In this document: positions 7,510 through 16,290 of the stretch, piece by piece
Layout: each line of letters opens with the position of its first letter
How positions within the stretch are numbered: the stretch's first letter is position 1
Source: Streptomyces sp. NBC_00490
GTDB taxonomy: Bacteria > Actinomycetota > Actinomycetes > Streptomycetales > Streptomycetaceae
Direction: 5' to 3'
DNA: 64,000 nt
NCBI RefSeq assembly: GCF_036013645.1
Contig: NZ_CP107869.1
Location: 8,680,001-8,744,000 of the forward strand
Position numbers and translations under genes: made by a program
Notes under the pieces: generated by a model
Database searches by the model: none
What the model was told of the DNA's origin: nothing
Seen by the model: only the letters and a program-made list of their open reading frames with translations

Positions 7510-8026
7510 GTCTTCTCGTGACCGCTTCTGACCAGGTCCGATCAAAGTCCGCTCGTTCCCGAACGGACGTCCGAGGGCTTATCGGGCTGTCGTACGAAGC
7601 CTCATACCAGAGCGGGATGCTCCGCGTACGAGTTTGTCAACTGCCCACCGCACATGATGCCTTGCCGACTACTGTGAGTGTCCGTCGGGCGACGCAGGGC
7701 CGCTTTTTCGGCGCTCTCGACCGACGCAGCGATGGCGCACATCCCGCCGGGGGCGTCATCGGAATCCGACCGGATCAGGGAGCGGGGTCTGGTACGTGCA
7801 GCCGCGAGCCGGAGGAGGGAGTCGACGCGATGGGGATCCCCCCAGCTCGACCGCAACCGGGCACCGGGGGAAGCCGGTGACCGACGACCGCGTCGGAGTG
7901 CGCGCCGCCCGCGGCGAGCGCGCCGGACAACCGGCGGGAGCACGCACCGGACCACGGGAACCAGCCCGCGGGCATCCGGGCCCGCCCGGCGACCAGGCCC
8001 GACGGACCACCAGTACGAGGACACCG
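7510..8026. other. Conservon upstream region, no confident gene
   Basis: About 500 bases between the terminator and the preferred cvnA start. The frame of cvnA stays open back to GTG 7796, but third positions from 7796 to 8026 are unusually poor in G/C (many gga, gca, cga, gat), unlike real coding sequence here. I therefore regard most of it as promoter and 5' leader. TTGTCA near 7635 is a possible -35, but no convincing -10 partner was found. Confidence 0.5.
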
Positions 8027-10090
8027 ATGGCTCAGCTCCGCGCACCGGCGACACGCGCAGACCGCCGCGAAGGAGGCCGGCACGGAAGGCCGGCCGCCCG
8101 CCCCGCACCCGCGCTGCCCGAGACGCACCTACGGCCACAGCTGCTGCGGCTCGCCGTGCTGCCGCCCATCGCGGTCGGCCTCAGCGGCTCGGCAGCCGTC
8201 CTCTTCACGGTCCGCTCCACCGGCGCACAGCCCGGTCTCACCCTGTGGGGCGTGCTCGCCGGCGCCTTCTCGGTCGCCCTCGCCGGCATCCTCATCGCCG
8301 CTGTGGCCGCCGACCGCGCCGCGAGGACGGTCAGCGACCGCATCGGTGCCCTGCGCCGCACCAGCGCGCGCGGCGAGGCGGACCTGCGGGCCCTCGTCGA
8401 GGCGCTGCGCCGTGGCGACGGACCGCCCCAGCGCAAGCCGCGCGGCGGTCCCCCCGAGGACGCCGACGACTTCGAACTCCTCGCCGCCGACCTCACCCGC
8501 GCCCACGACGGCGCCGTCACCGCCGTGGTCCACGCGGCCCAGCTCTCCAGCCAGGCGGGCAGCGAGCAGAAACTCGAGGTCTTCCTCAACCTCGCCCGAC
8601 GCCTCCAGTCACTGGTGCACCGCGAGATCTCCATCCTCGACGAGCTGGAGAACGAGATCGAGGACCCCGACCTGCTCAAGGGCCTCTTCCACGTCGACCA
8701 CCTCGCCACCCGCATCCGGCGGCACGCCGAGAACCTCGCCGTGCTCGGCGGCGCCGTCTCCCGCCGGCAGTGGAGCCACCCCGTCTCCATGACCGAGGTG
8801 CTGCGCTCCGCCATCGCCGAGGTCGAGCAGTACTCCCGGGTCAAGCTCGTGCCGCCCATCGACGGAACCCTGCGCGGGCACGCCGTCGCCGACGTCATCC
8901 ACCTGCTCGCCGAACTGGTCGAGAACGCGACGGTGTTCTCCGCGCCGCACACCCAGGTCCTGCTGCGGGCCAACCTCGTCACCTCCGGGCTCGCCGTCGA
9001 GGTCGAGGACCGCGGGCTCGGCATGCCCGTGGGCGAGCAGAACAAGATGAACGCCCTGCTCGCCGACCCCGACCAGGTCAACGTGGGCAGCCTGCTGGCG
9101 GACGGCCGCATCGGCCTGTTCGTGGTCTCGCAGCTCGCCCGGCGGCACGGCATCAACGTCCGGCTCCAGACGAACATCTACGGCGGCGTACAGGCCGTAC
9201 TCGTCGTACCGCAGGGGCTGTTGGGCGCGGACCCGGACGCCCCGGGCGCCATGCCGCGCTCACCGGGCGGGACCGGAGCGCCGGACACGGGCCCGGGTGT
9301 GCCGGGTCCGCCGGTGCCACCGCAGGGTTCGACGGACCGGACGGGGATCTCCGTACCGCCGCCGCAGCAGCAGTATCCGTACGCGGGAGCCGGAGCCGGT
9401 GTTGACGGCGGAGCCGGTGCCGTCGCCGACACCGGGCCGCAGCGCGTCGTACCCTTCGCGCCCCGCCGGCAGCCGGACGCCCCGCGAGCGGCCGCCCCCG
9501 CGCCCGACACCGGCGCGGCGGTACCGCTGCCCGTGCGCGGCACCCACCAGGCCCGGCCCAACCCGGCGGAGGCCGTCCCGGGCGTCCGCCCCGAGGACCG
9601 GCACCGCGCCGCCGACCGCGCCGCCGTGCCGCCCACCCCGCGCACCGGCACCGTGCGCGGCACCATGGGCAAGCCCCAACTGCCCCGCCGCCGCGCCCAG
9701 GAACACATCGCACCCCAGCTGCGCGACGGCCCGGCGGCACCGCGTCCCGAGACGGACCACCTCGCCGGTCACGACCCGGGTCTCATGGCGGCCTTCCAGC
9801 GCGGCGTCGGCCTCGCCGAGGCACAGCAGCACCTGGAGGCCGAGCACCCGGGGGCACCCCACCCGGACGCGGGCAGCCCGCAGGCCCCGCACATGGAGGC
9901 CGTGCGCTTCGACACGGACCGGACCGGGCCCACGTACCTCGGCGCGCCGCACCCCGCCCCGGCACCCCAGGACGCCCCCGCCATGGACCAGGGCCGGATA
10001 GCCGAGGTGCGCGGCGCGCACGACGGCGGGTCCGCGGCCCGCCCCGACCACACCCCCACCCGGCACGACGGGAGCGCAACAGCCGGATGA
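8027..10090 (+). CDS. cvnA: Conservon sensor-like ATPase/histidine kinase (CvnA)
   Basis: First gene of a conservon. ATG 8027 has GAGGA just upstream; GTG 7877 and GTG 7796 are in-frame alternatives. Two membrane helices lie near the N-terminus (LLRLAVLPPIAVGLSGSAAV; LWGVLAGAFSVALAGILIAA) with almost no extracellular loop, so signals are probably sensed in or below the membrane. A helical dimerisation-like region (AVVHAAQLSSQAG, FLNLARRLQSLVHREI) precedes a GHKL ATPase domain: N box AELVENATVFSAP, G1 VEDRGLGMP, G2 GRIGLFVVSQLARRHG. The last 300 residues are Pro/Ala-rich, disordered-looking and low complexity. In S. coelicolor such proteins form a membrane-associated complex with CvnB-D resembling a eukaryotic G-protein system. 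Confidence 0.88.
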   Translation: MAQLRAPATRADRREGGRHGRPAARPAPALPETHLRPQLLRLAVLPPIAVGLSGSAAVLFTVRSTGAQPGLTLWGVLAGAFSVALAGILIAAVAADRAARTVSDRIGALRRTSARGEADLRALVEALRRGDGPPQRKPRGGPPEDADDFELLAADLTRAHDGAVTAVVHAAQLSSQAGSEQKLEVFLNLARRLQSLVHREISILDELENEIEDPDLLKGLFHVDHLATRIRRHAENLAVLGGAVSRRQWSHPVSMTEVLRSAIAEVEQYSRVKLVPPIDGTLRGHAVADVIHLLAELVENATVFSAPHTQVLLRANLVTSGLAVEVEDRGLGMPVGEQNKMNALLADPDQVNVGSLLADGRIGLFVVSQLARRHGINVRLQTNIYGGVQAVLVVPQGLLGADPDAPGAMPRSPGGTGAPDTGPGVPGPPVPPQGSTDRTGISVPPPQQQYPYAGAGAGVDGGAGAVADTGPQRVVPFAPRRQPDAPRAAAPAPDTGAAVPLPVRGTHQARPNPAEAVPGVRPEDRHRAADRAAVPPTPRTGTVRGTMGKPQLPRRRAQEHIAPQLRDGPAAPRPETDHLAGHDPGLMAAFQRGVGLAEAQQHLEAEHPGAPHPDAGSPQAPHMEAVRFDTDRTGPTYLGAPHPAPAPQDAPAMDQGRIAEVRGAHDGGSAARPDHTPTRHDGSATAG

Positions 10091-10158
10091 CCACCCCCGT
10101 TTTCACCCCACCCCCCAGCGCTCCCGCAGACCTTCGTACCTCAAGGAGTCGATCCACC

Positions 10159-10593
10159 ATGGCGAGCGAAGCGCCGACCGGCCATGTATCCGATCTCGAC
10201 TGGCTGATGAGCGGCCTCGTGCAGCGCGTCCCGCACACCACCAGCGCGGTGCTCCTGTCCTGCGACGGGCTCGTGAAGTCGGTCCACGGTCTCGACACCG
10301 ACAGCGCCGACCACATGGCCGCCCTGGCCTCCGGCCTGTACTCCCTCGGCCGCAGCGCCGGAGTCCGCTTCGGGGACGGCGGAGACGTCCGCCAGGTCGT
10401 CGTCGAACTGGACGCGACCCTGCTGTTCGTGACCACCGCAGGCTCCGGCACCTGTCTCGCCGTGCTCGCCGGCCGCGAGGCCGACGCCGCCGTCCTCGGC
10501 TACGAGATGGCGATGCTGGTCAAGAGCGTGCGCCCCTATCTGGTGACCGCACCCCGGCAGCACGCAGGCGAACCGACGGCGATGAGGCCTTGA
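10159..10593 (+). CDS. cvnB: Roadblock/LC7-domain protein (CvnB)
   Basis: A 144-residue roadblock/LC7 protein (DWLMSGLVQRVPHTTSAVLLSCDGL, then MAALASGLYSLGRSAG and TAGSGTCLAVLAGREADAAVLGYEMAMLV). In prokaryotes these proteins regulate small Ras-like GTPases, here CvnD. The open frame reaches back to ATG 10087, which overlaps the cvnA stop. ATG 10159 is preferred because AAGGAG lies 10 bases upstream and because conservon homologues start at MASEAPTGHVSDLDWL. That leaves a 68-base leader between the genes. Confidence 0.93.
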   Translation: MASEAPTGHVSDLDWLMSGLVQRVPHTTSAVLLSCDGLVKSVHGLDTDSADHMAALASGLYSLGRSAGVRFGDGGDVRQVVVELDATLLFVTTAGSGTCLAVLAGREADAAVLGYEMAMLVKSVRPYLVTAPRQHAGEPTAMRP

Positions 10594-10595
10594 GC

Positions 10596-10967
10596 GTGGC
10601 GGCGGCCGGTGACGGGCCCTGGCTCGACGACGCGGCCGGACGCCTGGTGCGCCCCTTCACGGTCAGCAACGGCCGCACCAGACCCACCATCGCGCTCGAC
10701 CTGCTGTCGCAGGTGAGGGTCACCGGAGCCACCCCCCTCGGCTATCTCGGCCTCGAACACACCCAGGCACTCGACCTGTGCCGGGCACCTGTCTCGGTCG
10801 CCGAGATCGCCGCCCATCTGAAACTGCCGGCGGCCGTCACCAAGGTGGTGCTGTCCGACCTCGTCGACTGCGGGGCGCTCACCACCAAGCCCCCCGAGTT
10901 CACCCACAACCCGACTGACCGGGCCCTTCTGGAGGCAGTGCTCGATGGACTACGACGACAGCTCTGA
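10596..10967 (+). CDS. cvnC: DUF742 protein (CvnC)
   Basis: A 123-residue DUF742 protein, always third in conservons. It shows the opening WLDDAAGRLVRPFTVSNGRT, the block LSQVRVTG, and a winged-helix-like region (LCRAPVSVAEIAAHLKLPAAVTKVVLSDLVDCGAL). GTG 10596 is chosen; TTG 10590 would overlap the cvnB stop. The 3' end overlaps cvnD by 23 bases, so the two are probably translationally coupled. The molecular role is not established beyond interaction within the Cvn complex. Confidence 0.92.
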   Translation: MAAAGDGPWLDDAAGRLVRPFTVSNGRTRPTIALDLLSQVRVTGATPLGYLGLEHTQALDLCRAPVSVAEIAAHLKLPAAVTKVVLSDLVDCGALTTKPPEFTHNPTDRALLEAVLDGLRRQL

Positions 10968-11544
10968 CCCCTTCCCCACCGCACTCAAGATCCTGGTGGC
11001 GGGAGGGTTCGGAGTAGGCAAGACCACCTTCGTGGGCGCGGTCAGCGAGATCGCGCCCCTCAGCACCGAGGAACTGCTCACCACGGTCAGCGCCGCGACC
11101 GACAACCTGGACGGGATCGAGAACAAGGTCGAGACGACCGTGGCCATGGACTTCGGCCGCATCACCCTCGATCCGGAACATGTGCTGTACCTGTTCGGCA
11201 CGCCCGGGCAGGAGCGGTTCTGGTTCATGTGGGACGAACTCTCCGAGGGTGCGCTCGGCGCGGTCATCCTCGCCGACACCCGCAGGCTGGAGGACTGCTT
11301 CGCCGCCGTCGACTTCTTCGAACAACGCGGTCTCGGCTTCATCCTCGCGATCAACGAGTTCGACGGCTCCTACCGCTACGACCCCGAGGAGGTCCGCGCC
11401 GCCATCGACCTCGCCCCGGAGATCCCCATCGTCCGCTGCGACGCCCGGATCTCCAGCTCCGGCGTCCAGACCCTGCTGACCCTCGTACGGCACCTCATCG
11501 CCCACGCTCCGGCACCCGCGCCGAGCCACGGCGCCCACATGTGA
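10945..11544 (+). CDS. cvnD: Conservon Ras-like GTPase/ATP-binding protein (CvnD)
   Basis: A 199-residue P-loop protein. Walker A is GGFGVGKTT at residues 20-28. The switch-II region is FGTPGQERFWFMWDELS, where GTPG replaces the usual DxxG. The specificity loop reads NEFD in place of NKxD. The family is described in conservons as nucleotide-binding G-protein-like switches controlled by the roadblock partner CvnB. The start lies inside the end of cvnC. The C-terminal tail is Ala/Pro/His-rich (HAPAPAPSHGAHM). Confidence 0.93.
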   Translation: MDYDDSSDPFPTALKILVAGGFGVGKTTFVGAVSEIAPLSTEELLTTVSAATDNLDGIENKVETTVAMDFGRITLDPEHVLYLFGTPGQERFWFMWDELSEGALGAVILADTRRLEDCFAAVDFFEQRGLGFILAINEFDGSYRYDPEEVRAAIDLAPEIPIVRCDARISSSGVQTLLTLVRHLIAHAPAPAPSHGAHM

Positions 11545-11573
11545 TCCCCGCACCCGACGCCACGGAGCCGCAT

Positions 11574-11609
11574 ATGACCCACCGCCACAGCGACGGAACC
11601 CGCCGATGA
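11574..11609 (+). CDS. 11-residue leader mini-ORF coupled to the GAF gene
   Basis: ATG 11574 has GGAG a few bases upstream and encodes MTHRHSDGTRR. Its stop TGA (11607-11609) overlaps the ATG of the GAF gene as ATGA. The GAF gene has no Shine-Dalgarno of its own, so ribosomes would reach it by termination-reinitiation from this mini-ORF. Nothing else supports a functional peptide. Confidence 0.45.
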   Translation: MTHRHSDGTRR

Positions 11610-12184
11610 GCTACGACCCGGTGCGCCCCGCCGGTCGTCTGCTGCTCACCCCGGAGGACAAGGAGGCGCCCGCACGGGCCGTCCGACTGCACGGGCTGGG
11701 TCTGGGCGAGCGCCCGGAGCCGGCCCTGGACGCCTTCGCGGACCGGCTCGCCGAGCTCACCGGAGCGCCGTACGCGATGGTCAACTTCATCGACGAGAAA
11801 CGGCAGTTCTTCGCCGGACTGCACACCCCGGACGCCCGGCCGGCGGTGGTGCGGACCGACGAGACCAAACCGGAGCTCGGCCGTCATCTGGAGCGCGACC
11901 ACGGCTTCTGCCCGCATGTGGTCGTCCGTCGCAAGGCCCTGGTCCTCGAGGACGTCTGCGACTACCCGCGGTTCGCCGGCAATCCGGTCGTCGACGAGTT
12001 CGGCATCCGCTCCTACCTGGGCGCACCCCTCATCGACAGAACCGGGATGGTCCTCGGCACGGTGTGTGTCGTGGACGTGGAGCCGCGGCCCTGGGGGAGG
12101 CCCGGCCTGGAGACCATCAAGTCGTCGGCGGCGCAACTCGTCACGAGACTGGAGCGAATGGAGGCCGACGGCCTCCCGCTCTGA
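11606..12184 (+). CDS. GAF-domain protein, fifth gene of the conservon
   Basis: A 192-residue protein made almost entirely of one GAF domain: LDAFADRLAELTGAPYAMVNFIDEKRQFFAG, then FCPHVVVRRKALVLEDVCDYPRFAGNP and RSYLGAPLIDRTGMVLGTVCVVD. GAF domains bind small ligands or nucleotides, or hold haem; two Cys and two His are present (ERDHGFCPH), but no cofactor can be assigned. It follows cvnD by about 60 bases and is followed by a terminator, so it is the last gene of the operon. Some conservons carry a P450 at this place; this one carries a GAF sensor. It probably feeds a signal to the Cvn complex. Confidence 0.88.
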   Translation: MSYDPVRPAGRLLLTPEDKEAPARAVRLHGLGLGERPEPALDAFADRLAELTGAPYAMVNFIDEKRQFFAGLHTPDARPAVVRTDETKPELGRHLERDHGFCPHVVVRRKALVLEDVCDYPRFAGNPVVDEFGIRSYLGAPLIDRTGMVLGTVCVVDVEPRPWGRPGLETIKSSAAQLVTRLERMEADGLPL

Positions 12185-12206
12185 AGCCCCCGCCGCGCCG
12201 GGGGCT
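12185..12206. terminator. Bidirectional terminator between conservon and GPP34 gene
   Basis: AGCCCCCG (12185-12192) and CGGGGGCT (12199-12206) form an 8-bp GC stem with a 6-nt loop. It exactly fills the gap between the GAF stop and the convergent GPP34 stop. Confidence 0.75.
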
Positions 12207-12811
12207 CAGACCCCGCCCCGCCAGATGTTGTCGAACGCGGAGTTCTCTATCGCCCGCCGCTGCCGCACCGCCTCCAGCTCCATCACCGCGTCCCCGACGG
12301 CGGCCAGCACGCTCGTGACCACGTCGTCGGTGATCTCGAGGGTCTCGGCCGGCTCCTCCCGGATCCCGGCGGCGGCCACCAGGGCCGTGAAGGCCGGCTC
12401 GCCGGACGCGAGGCGGGTCTCGGCGCGCGTCCGCTCGGGCGAGTCGACCAGCGTCGTCCGTGCGCTCCGCGGCGGAATCACCCGGCCCCCCGGCCGGGCC
12501 GCCAGCCCCTCCCGCTCGATGGCGGAGTGGTACGCGGAGGACAGCCCGTCGCCCCTGCGCCACAGCCAGTCCTGGACCGACTCGTACGGCTCGTCCCGTA
12601 TGAGCGTGGCGGCGGCCTCGTCCAGCAGCGGGTCGCCCGTGACCTGCGGCGCGCCGGGCACGATCCGGTCATCGTCCACCTGGAGCGCGCCGGCCTCGAG
12701 GAGGTCCAGCAGCTCGGAGCCCGCGAGCACGAGCGACACATCGCCCTGCTCCAGCGGAGCCTCGGGCGCCGCGCCCAGCGCGAGCAGAGCGAGATCACGT
12801 GCGGTGTTCAT
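12206..12811 (-). CDS. GPP34 (GOLPH3/VPS74-like) family protein
   Basis: A 201-residue protein whose start is the GPP34 signature: ARDLALLALGAAP, EQGDVSLVLAGSELLDLLEAGAL, DDDRIVPGAP, then DPLLDEAAATLI and a helical C-terminus (DDVVTSVLAAVGDAVMELEAVRQRR). Eukaryotic GOLPH3 binds phosphatidylinositol-4-phosphate at the Golgi. The bacterial members are common in Streptomyces and their role is unknown, with membrane-lipid association a guess. ATG 12811 follows GGGGAG; a longer frame to 12853 lacks support. It is divergent from tdh across 240 bases in which I see no clear structured element. Confidence 0.85.
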   Translation of the reverse strand: MNTARDLALLALGAAPEAPLEQGDVSLVLAGSELLDLLEAGALQVDDDRIVPGAPQVTGDPLLDEAAATLIRDEPYESVQDWLWRRGDGLSSAYHSAIEREGLAARPGGRVIPPRSARTTLVDSPERTRAETRLASGEPAFTALVAAAGIREEPAETLEITDDVVTSVLAAVGDAVMELEAVRQRRAIENSAFDNIWRGGV

Positions 12812-13054
12812 GTGCGGCTCCCCGTGGGTCCGGTGCGTCCTCGGGGATTCCAACGGGCATCCCCGGCCCGGTGTTCCCCACGGAAGGGTTCACCGGTGGC
12901 GGGCGTGAAGCGGAGCTGCGGCGCGGGTTAAGAAAACCTCGATGGACCTGGGGCGCCGCCGTACGGCAGATTGCTACGCGATCCCACCCCCTCTCCCCGG
13001 ACGCGGGCCTCTTCGGTATGTCCGCGCACGGGGATCGCACCCACAGGAGCCGCG

Positions 13055-14083
13055 TTGAAGGCGCTGGTCAAGGAGAAGGCGGAGCCCGGGCTGTGGCTCG
13101 CGGACGTCCCGGAGCCCGCCGTCGGACCCGGCGACGTACTGATCAAGGTGCTGCGCACCGGCATCTGCGGCACCGATCTGCACATCCGGTCCTGGGACGG
13201 CTGGGCGCGGCAGGCGATCCGTACCCCGCTGGTGCTCGGGCACGAGTTCGTGGGCGAGGTCGTCGAGACCGGGCGGGACGTCGCCGACATCGCCGTCGGC
13301 GACCGGGTCAGCGGTGAGGGCCACCTGGTGTGCGGGAAGTGCCGCAACTGTCTCGCCGGGCGCCGCCATCTGTGCCGGGCCACGGTCGGTCTCGGCGTCG
13401 GACGGGACGGCGCGTTCGCGGAGTACGTCGCCCTGCCCGCCGCCAACGTCTGGGTGCACCGCGTCCCCGTCGACCTCGACGTCGCCGCGATCTTCGACCC
13501 GTTCGGCAACGCCGTGCACACCGCGCTGTCCTTCCCGCTGGTCGGCGAGGACGTCATCATCACGGGCGCCGGTCCGATCGGACTGATGGCCGCCGCGGTC
13601 GCCCGGCACGCCGGTGCCCGCAACGTCGTCGTCACCGACGTCAGCGAGGAGCGGCTGGAGCTGGCCCGCAAGATCGGCGCGAGCCTGGCACTCAATGTGG
13701 CCGAGGGCCAGATCGCCGACGGGCAGCGGGAGTTGGGGCTGCGCGAGGGCTTCGACATCGGCCTGGAGATGTCCGGCCGGCCCGAGGCCTTGCGTGACAT
13801 GATCGCCAACATGACGCACGGCGGCCGGATCGCCATGCTCGGCCTGCCGTCGCAGGAGTTCCCGGTCGACTGGGCACGGATCGTCACCTCGATGATCACC
13901 ATCAAGGGCATCTACGGCCGTGAGATGTTCGAGACCTGGTACGCGATGTCGGTGCTCCTGGAGGGCGGCCTCGACCTCGCCCCCGTGATCACCGGCCGGT
14001 ACGGCTACCGCGACTTCGAGGCGGCGTTCGCCGACGCGGCGAGCGGCCGCGGCGGCAAGGTCATCCTCGACTGGACCGCTTGA
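13055..14083 (+). CDS. tdh: L-threonine 3-dehydrogenase
   Basis: A zinc-dependent medium-chain dehydrogenase that oxidises L-threonine to L-2-amino-3-oxobutyrate with NAD+. The catalytic zinc ligands match E. coli Tdh position for position: Cys38 in GICGTD, His63 and Glu64 in LGHEF. The structural zinc loop follows ([15 protein letters not shown]). The NAD site is [12 protein letters not shown]. The C-terminus matches the family ([26 protein letters not shown]). The start is TTG 13055 with AGGAG eight bases before it, giving 342 residues, the family length; upstream extension has no homologous character. kbl follows 39 bases later, so the pair converts threonine to glycine and acetyl-CoA. Confidence 0.96.
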   Translation: MKALVKEKAEPGLWLADVPEPAVGPGDVLIKVLRTGICGTDLHIRSWDGWARQAIRTPLVLGHEFVGEVVETGRDVADIAVGDRVSGEGHLVCGKCRNCLAGRRHLCRATVGLGVGRDGAFAEYVALPAANVWVHRVPVDLDVAAIFDPFGNAVHTALSFPLVGEDVIITGAGPIGLMAAAVARHAGARNVVVTDVSEERLELARKIGASLALNVAEGQIADGQRELGLREGFDIGLEMSGRPEALRDMIANMTHGGRIAMLGLPSQEFPVDWARIVTSMITIKGIYGREMFETWYAMSVLLEGGLDLAPVITGRYGYRDFEAAFADAASGRGGKVILDWTA

Positions 14084-14122
14084 TTTTTTGGCTCGCCCTT
14101 ACGTCCCTCTTTGGAGCCCGAG

Positions 14123-15316
14123 ATGTTCGACACCGTCCGCGACGACCTGCGCGCCACCCTCGACGAGATCCGCGCCGCCGGTCTGCACAAGCCCGAGCGG
14201 GTCATCGGCACCCCGCAGTCCAGGGCCGTCGCCGTCACCGCGGGCGGCCGCCCCGGTGAGGTCCTCAACTTCTGCGCCAACAACTACCTCGGTCTCGCCG
14301 ACCACCCCGAGGTGGTCGCCGCCGCCCACGAGGCACTCGACCGCTGGGGTTACGGCATGGCGTCCGTGCGCTTCATCTGCGGGACGCAGGAGGTGCACAA
14401 GGAGCTGGAGGCCCGTCTCTCGGCGTTCCTCGGCCAGGAGGACACGATCCTCTACTCGTCCTGCTTCGACGCCAACGGCGGTGTCTTCGAGACGCTCCTG
14501 GGCCCCGAGGACGCGGTGATCTCCGACGCCCTCAACCACGCCTCGATCATCGACGGCATCCGCCTGTCCAAGGCCCGCCGCTTCCGCTACGCCAACCGTG
14601 ACATGGCCGACCTGGAAGCCCGGTTGAAGGACGCGTCCGACGCGCGCCGCCGTCTGATCGTCACCGACGGTGTGTTCTCGATGGACGGCTATGTGGCGCC
14701 GCTGCGCGAGATCTGCGACCTCGCCGACCGCTACGACGCCATGGTCATGGTCGACGACTCCCATGCCGTCGGCTTCGTCGGCCCCGGCGGCCGCGGCACC
14801 CCCGAGCTGCACGGGGTGATGGACCGTGTGGACATCATCACCGGCACGCTGGGCAAGGCGCTCGGCGGGGCGTCCGGCGGCTATGTGGCGGCCCGTGCGG
14901 AGATCGTCGCCCTGCTGCGCCAGCGCTCCCGCCCGTACCTCTTCTCGAACACCCTCGCGCCGGTGATCGCCGCCGCCTCGCTGAAGGTGCTCGACCTCCT
15001 GGAGTCGGCGGACGACCTGCGGGTCCGGCTCGCCGATAACACCGCGCTGTTCCGCCGCCGTATGACCGAGGAAGGCTTCGACATCCTGCCCGGCGACCAC
15101 GCCATCGCACCCGTGATGATCGGGGACGCGGGCAAGGCGGGACGCCTGGCGGAGCTGCTGCTGGAGCGCGGTGTGTACGTGATCGGCTTCTCGTACCCGG
15201 TCGTCCCCCAGGGCCAGGCGCGGATCCGCGTCCAGCTGTCGGCCGCCCACTCCACGGACGACGTCGACCGGGCCGTCGACGCCTTCGTCGCGGCGCGGGC
15301 GGAGCTGGACGGCTGA
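14123..15316 (+). CDS. kbl: Glycine C-acetyltransferase (2-amino-3-ketobutyrate CoA ligase)
   Basis: A PLP enzyme of the alpha-oxoamine synthase family that cleaves 2-amino-3-oxobutyrate with CoA to glycine and acetyl-CoA, completing threonine degradation started by Tdh. Diagnostic blocks are [66 protein letters not shown], and the PLP lysine motif [13 protein letters not shown]. The length of 397 residues is standard. ATG 14123 follows GGAG. A T-run (TGATTTTTTGG) lies directly after the tdh stop but no stem precedes it, so it is unlikely to terminate. Confidence 0.96.
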   Translation: MFDTVRDDLRATLDEIRAAGLHKPERVIGTPQSRAVAVTAGGRPGEVLNFCANNYLGLADHPEVVAAAHEALDRWGYGMASVRFICGTQEVHKELEARLSAFLGQEDTILYSSCFDANGGVFETLLGPEDAVISDALNHASIIDGIRLSKARRFRYANRDMADLEARLKDASDARRRLIVTDGVFSMDGYVAPLREICDLADRYDAMVMVDDSHAVGFVGPGGRGTPELHGVMDRVDIITGTLGKALGGASGGYVAARAEIVALLRQRSRPYLFSNTLAPVIAAASLKVLDLLESADDLRVRLADNTALFRRRMTEEGFDILPGDHAIAPVMIGDAGKAGRLAELLLERGVYVIGFSYPVVPQGQARIRVQLSAAHSTDDVDRAVDAFVAARAELDG

Positions 15317-15339
15317 GCCGGAGCGCACGGGGCATTTGA

Positions 15340-15359
15340 GACAATCGATCCATGATCGA
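15340..15359 (+). promoter_or_regulatory. Leaderless -10 and start-codon dyad of the LysR gene
   Basis: GACAAT (15340-15345) lies six bases before ATG 15352 and there is no Shine-Dalgarno, so transcription may start at the A of the ATG. A dyad TCGAT-ccatg-ATCGA (15345-15359) straddles the start codon and could bind the LysR protein itself or another regulator. Confidence 0.4.
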
Positions 15360-16254
15360 AGCGCGGCGGCTCCACATCCTGCGTGCGGTGGCCGACCACC
15401 GCACGGTGACGGCGGCTGCCGCCGCGCTGTACCTCACCCCCTCGGCGGTCTCCCAGCAGCTCACGGCGCTGGAGCAGGAGACCGGGCACCGCTTGGTCGA
15501 GCGCGGCGCGAAGGGCGTACGGCTCACCCCGGCCGGCGAGATCCTGCTCAGCCACGCCAACGCCGTCCTCGCCCAGCTGGAGCGGGCCGAGGCCGAGCTG
15601 GCCGCGTACGACACGGGGCAGGCCGGCACGGTCACCGTCGCCTCCTTCGCGACCGGAATCGCCCTGGTCGTCGCCCCCGCGGTGGCCCGTCTCGCCGACA
15701 CCGCGCCCGGCATCCGCATCCGCGTCCAGGACGCCGAGGGCGACGCCAGTCTGCCGATGGTGCTGGACCGCCAGGTCGACGTCGCCGTGGCGGTGGAGTA
15801 CCGAGGGGCGCCGCCCGCCGACGACCCGCGGCTGTCCCATGTCCCGCTGTACGCCGAGCCCTTCGACGCGGTCGTCCCCGTACGCCATCGACTGGCCGAC
15901 GTGAGCGAGGTGCCGCTGGCGGAGCTGGCCAAGGACCCGTGGATCGGCCCCTACCCGGGCAACCCCTGTCATGACGTGGTGGTCCTCGCCTGCGAGAGCG
16001 CCGGGTTCCAGCCCCGCCTGGAGCACTCCTCGGACGACTTCCGGGCCGTCGTCGCCCTGGCCTCGGCCGACGCGGGCGTGGCACTCGTACCGCGGTCCGC
16101 GCTGATCGGCATGGATCTGACCGGCGTGGTCGTACGGCCCGTCGACGGCGTCGCGCCGACCCGCCGGGTCTTCGCGGCCGTACGGCGTGGTGCGGAGGGG
16201 CACCCGCTGATCCGCCCGGTGCTCGAAGCGCTCGAAGAGGCCGCCCAGCCGTAG
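15352..16254 (+). CDS. LysR-family transcriptional regulator
   Basis: A 300-residue regulator. The N-terminal winged HTH is RRLHILRAVADHRTVTAAAAALYLTPSAVSQQLTALEQETG, followed by the linker helix. The effector-binding domain starts at GTVTVASFATGIALVVAPAV, with VALASADAGVALVPRSAL in the second lobe, as in the ArgP/CbbR-like majority type. The effector is unknown. It follows kbl in the same orientation by 35 bases but carries its own putative -10. The downstream neighbour is the radical SAM gene, also on the plus strand, so control of tdh-kbl or of that enzyme is possible but unproven. Confidence 0.92.
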   Translation: MIEARRLHILRAVADHRTVTAAAAALYLTPSAVSQQLTALEQETGHRLVERGAKGVRLTPAGEILLSHANAVLAQLERAEAELAAYDTGQAGTVTVASFATGIALVVAPAVARLADTAPGIRIRVQDAEGDASLPMVLDRQVDVAVAVEYRGAPPADDPRLSHVPLYAEPFDAVVPVRHRLADVSEVPLAELAKDPWIGPYPGNPCHDVVVLACESAGFQPRLEHSSDDFRAVVALASADAGVALVPRSALIGMDLTGVVVRPVDGVAPTRRVFAAVRRGAEGHPLIRPVLEALEEAAQP

Positions 16255-16290
16255 GGAACCGGCCACCGGCCGAAAGCAGTCTGGGCTGTC

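Noticed and set aside
7678..8026. Longer CvnA N-terminus or a separate small gene
   Set aside because: Third-position GC is too low for coding sequence in this genome and no domain is recognisable; GTG 7796 and 7877 are kept only as alternatives.
12812..13054. Glycine or threonine-related riboswitch before tdh
   Set aside because: No recognisable riboswitch core or terminator/antiterminator pair could be seen in the 240-base gap.
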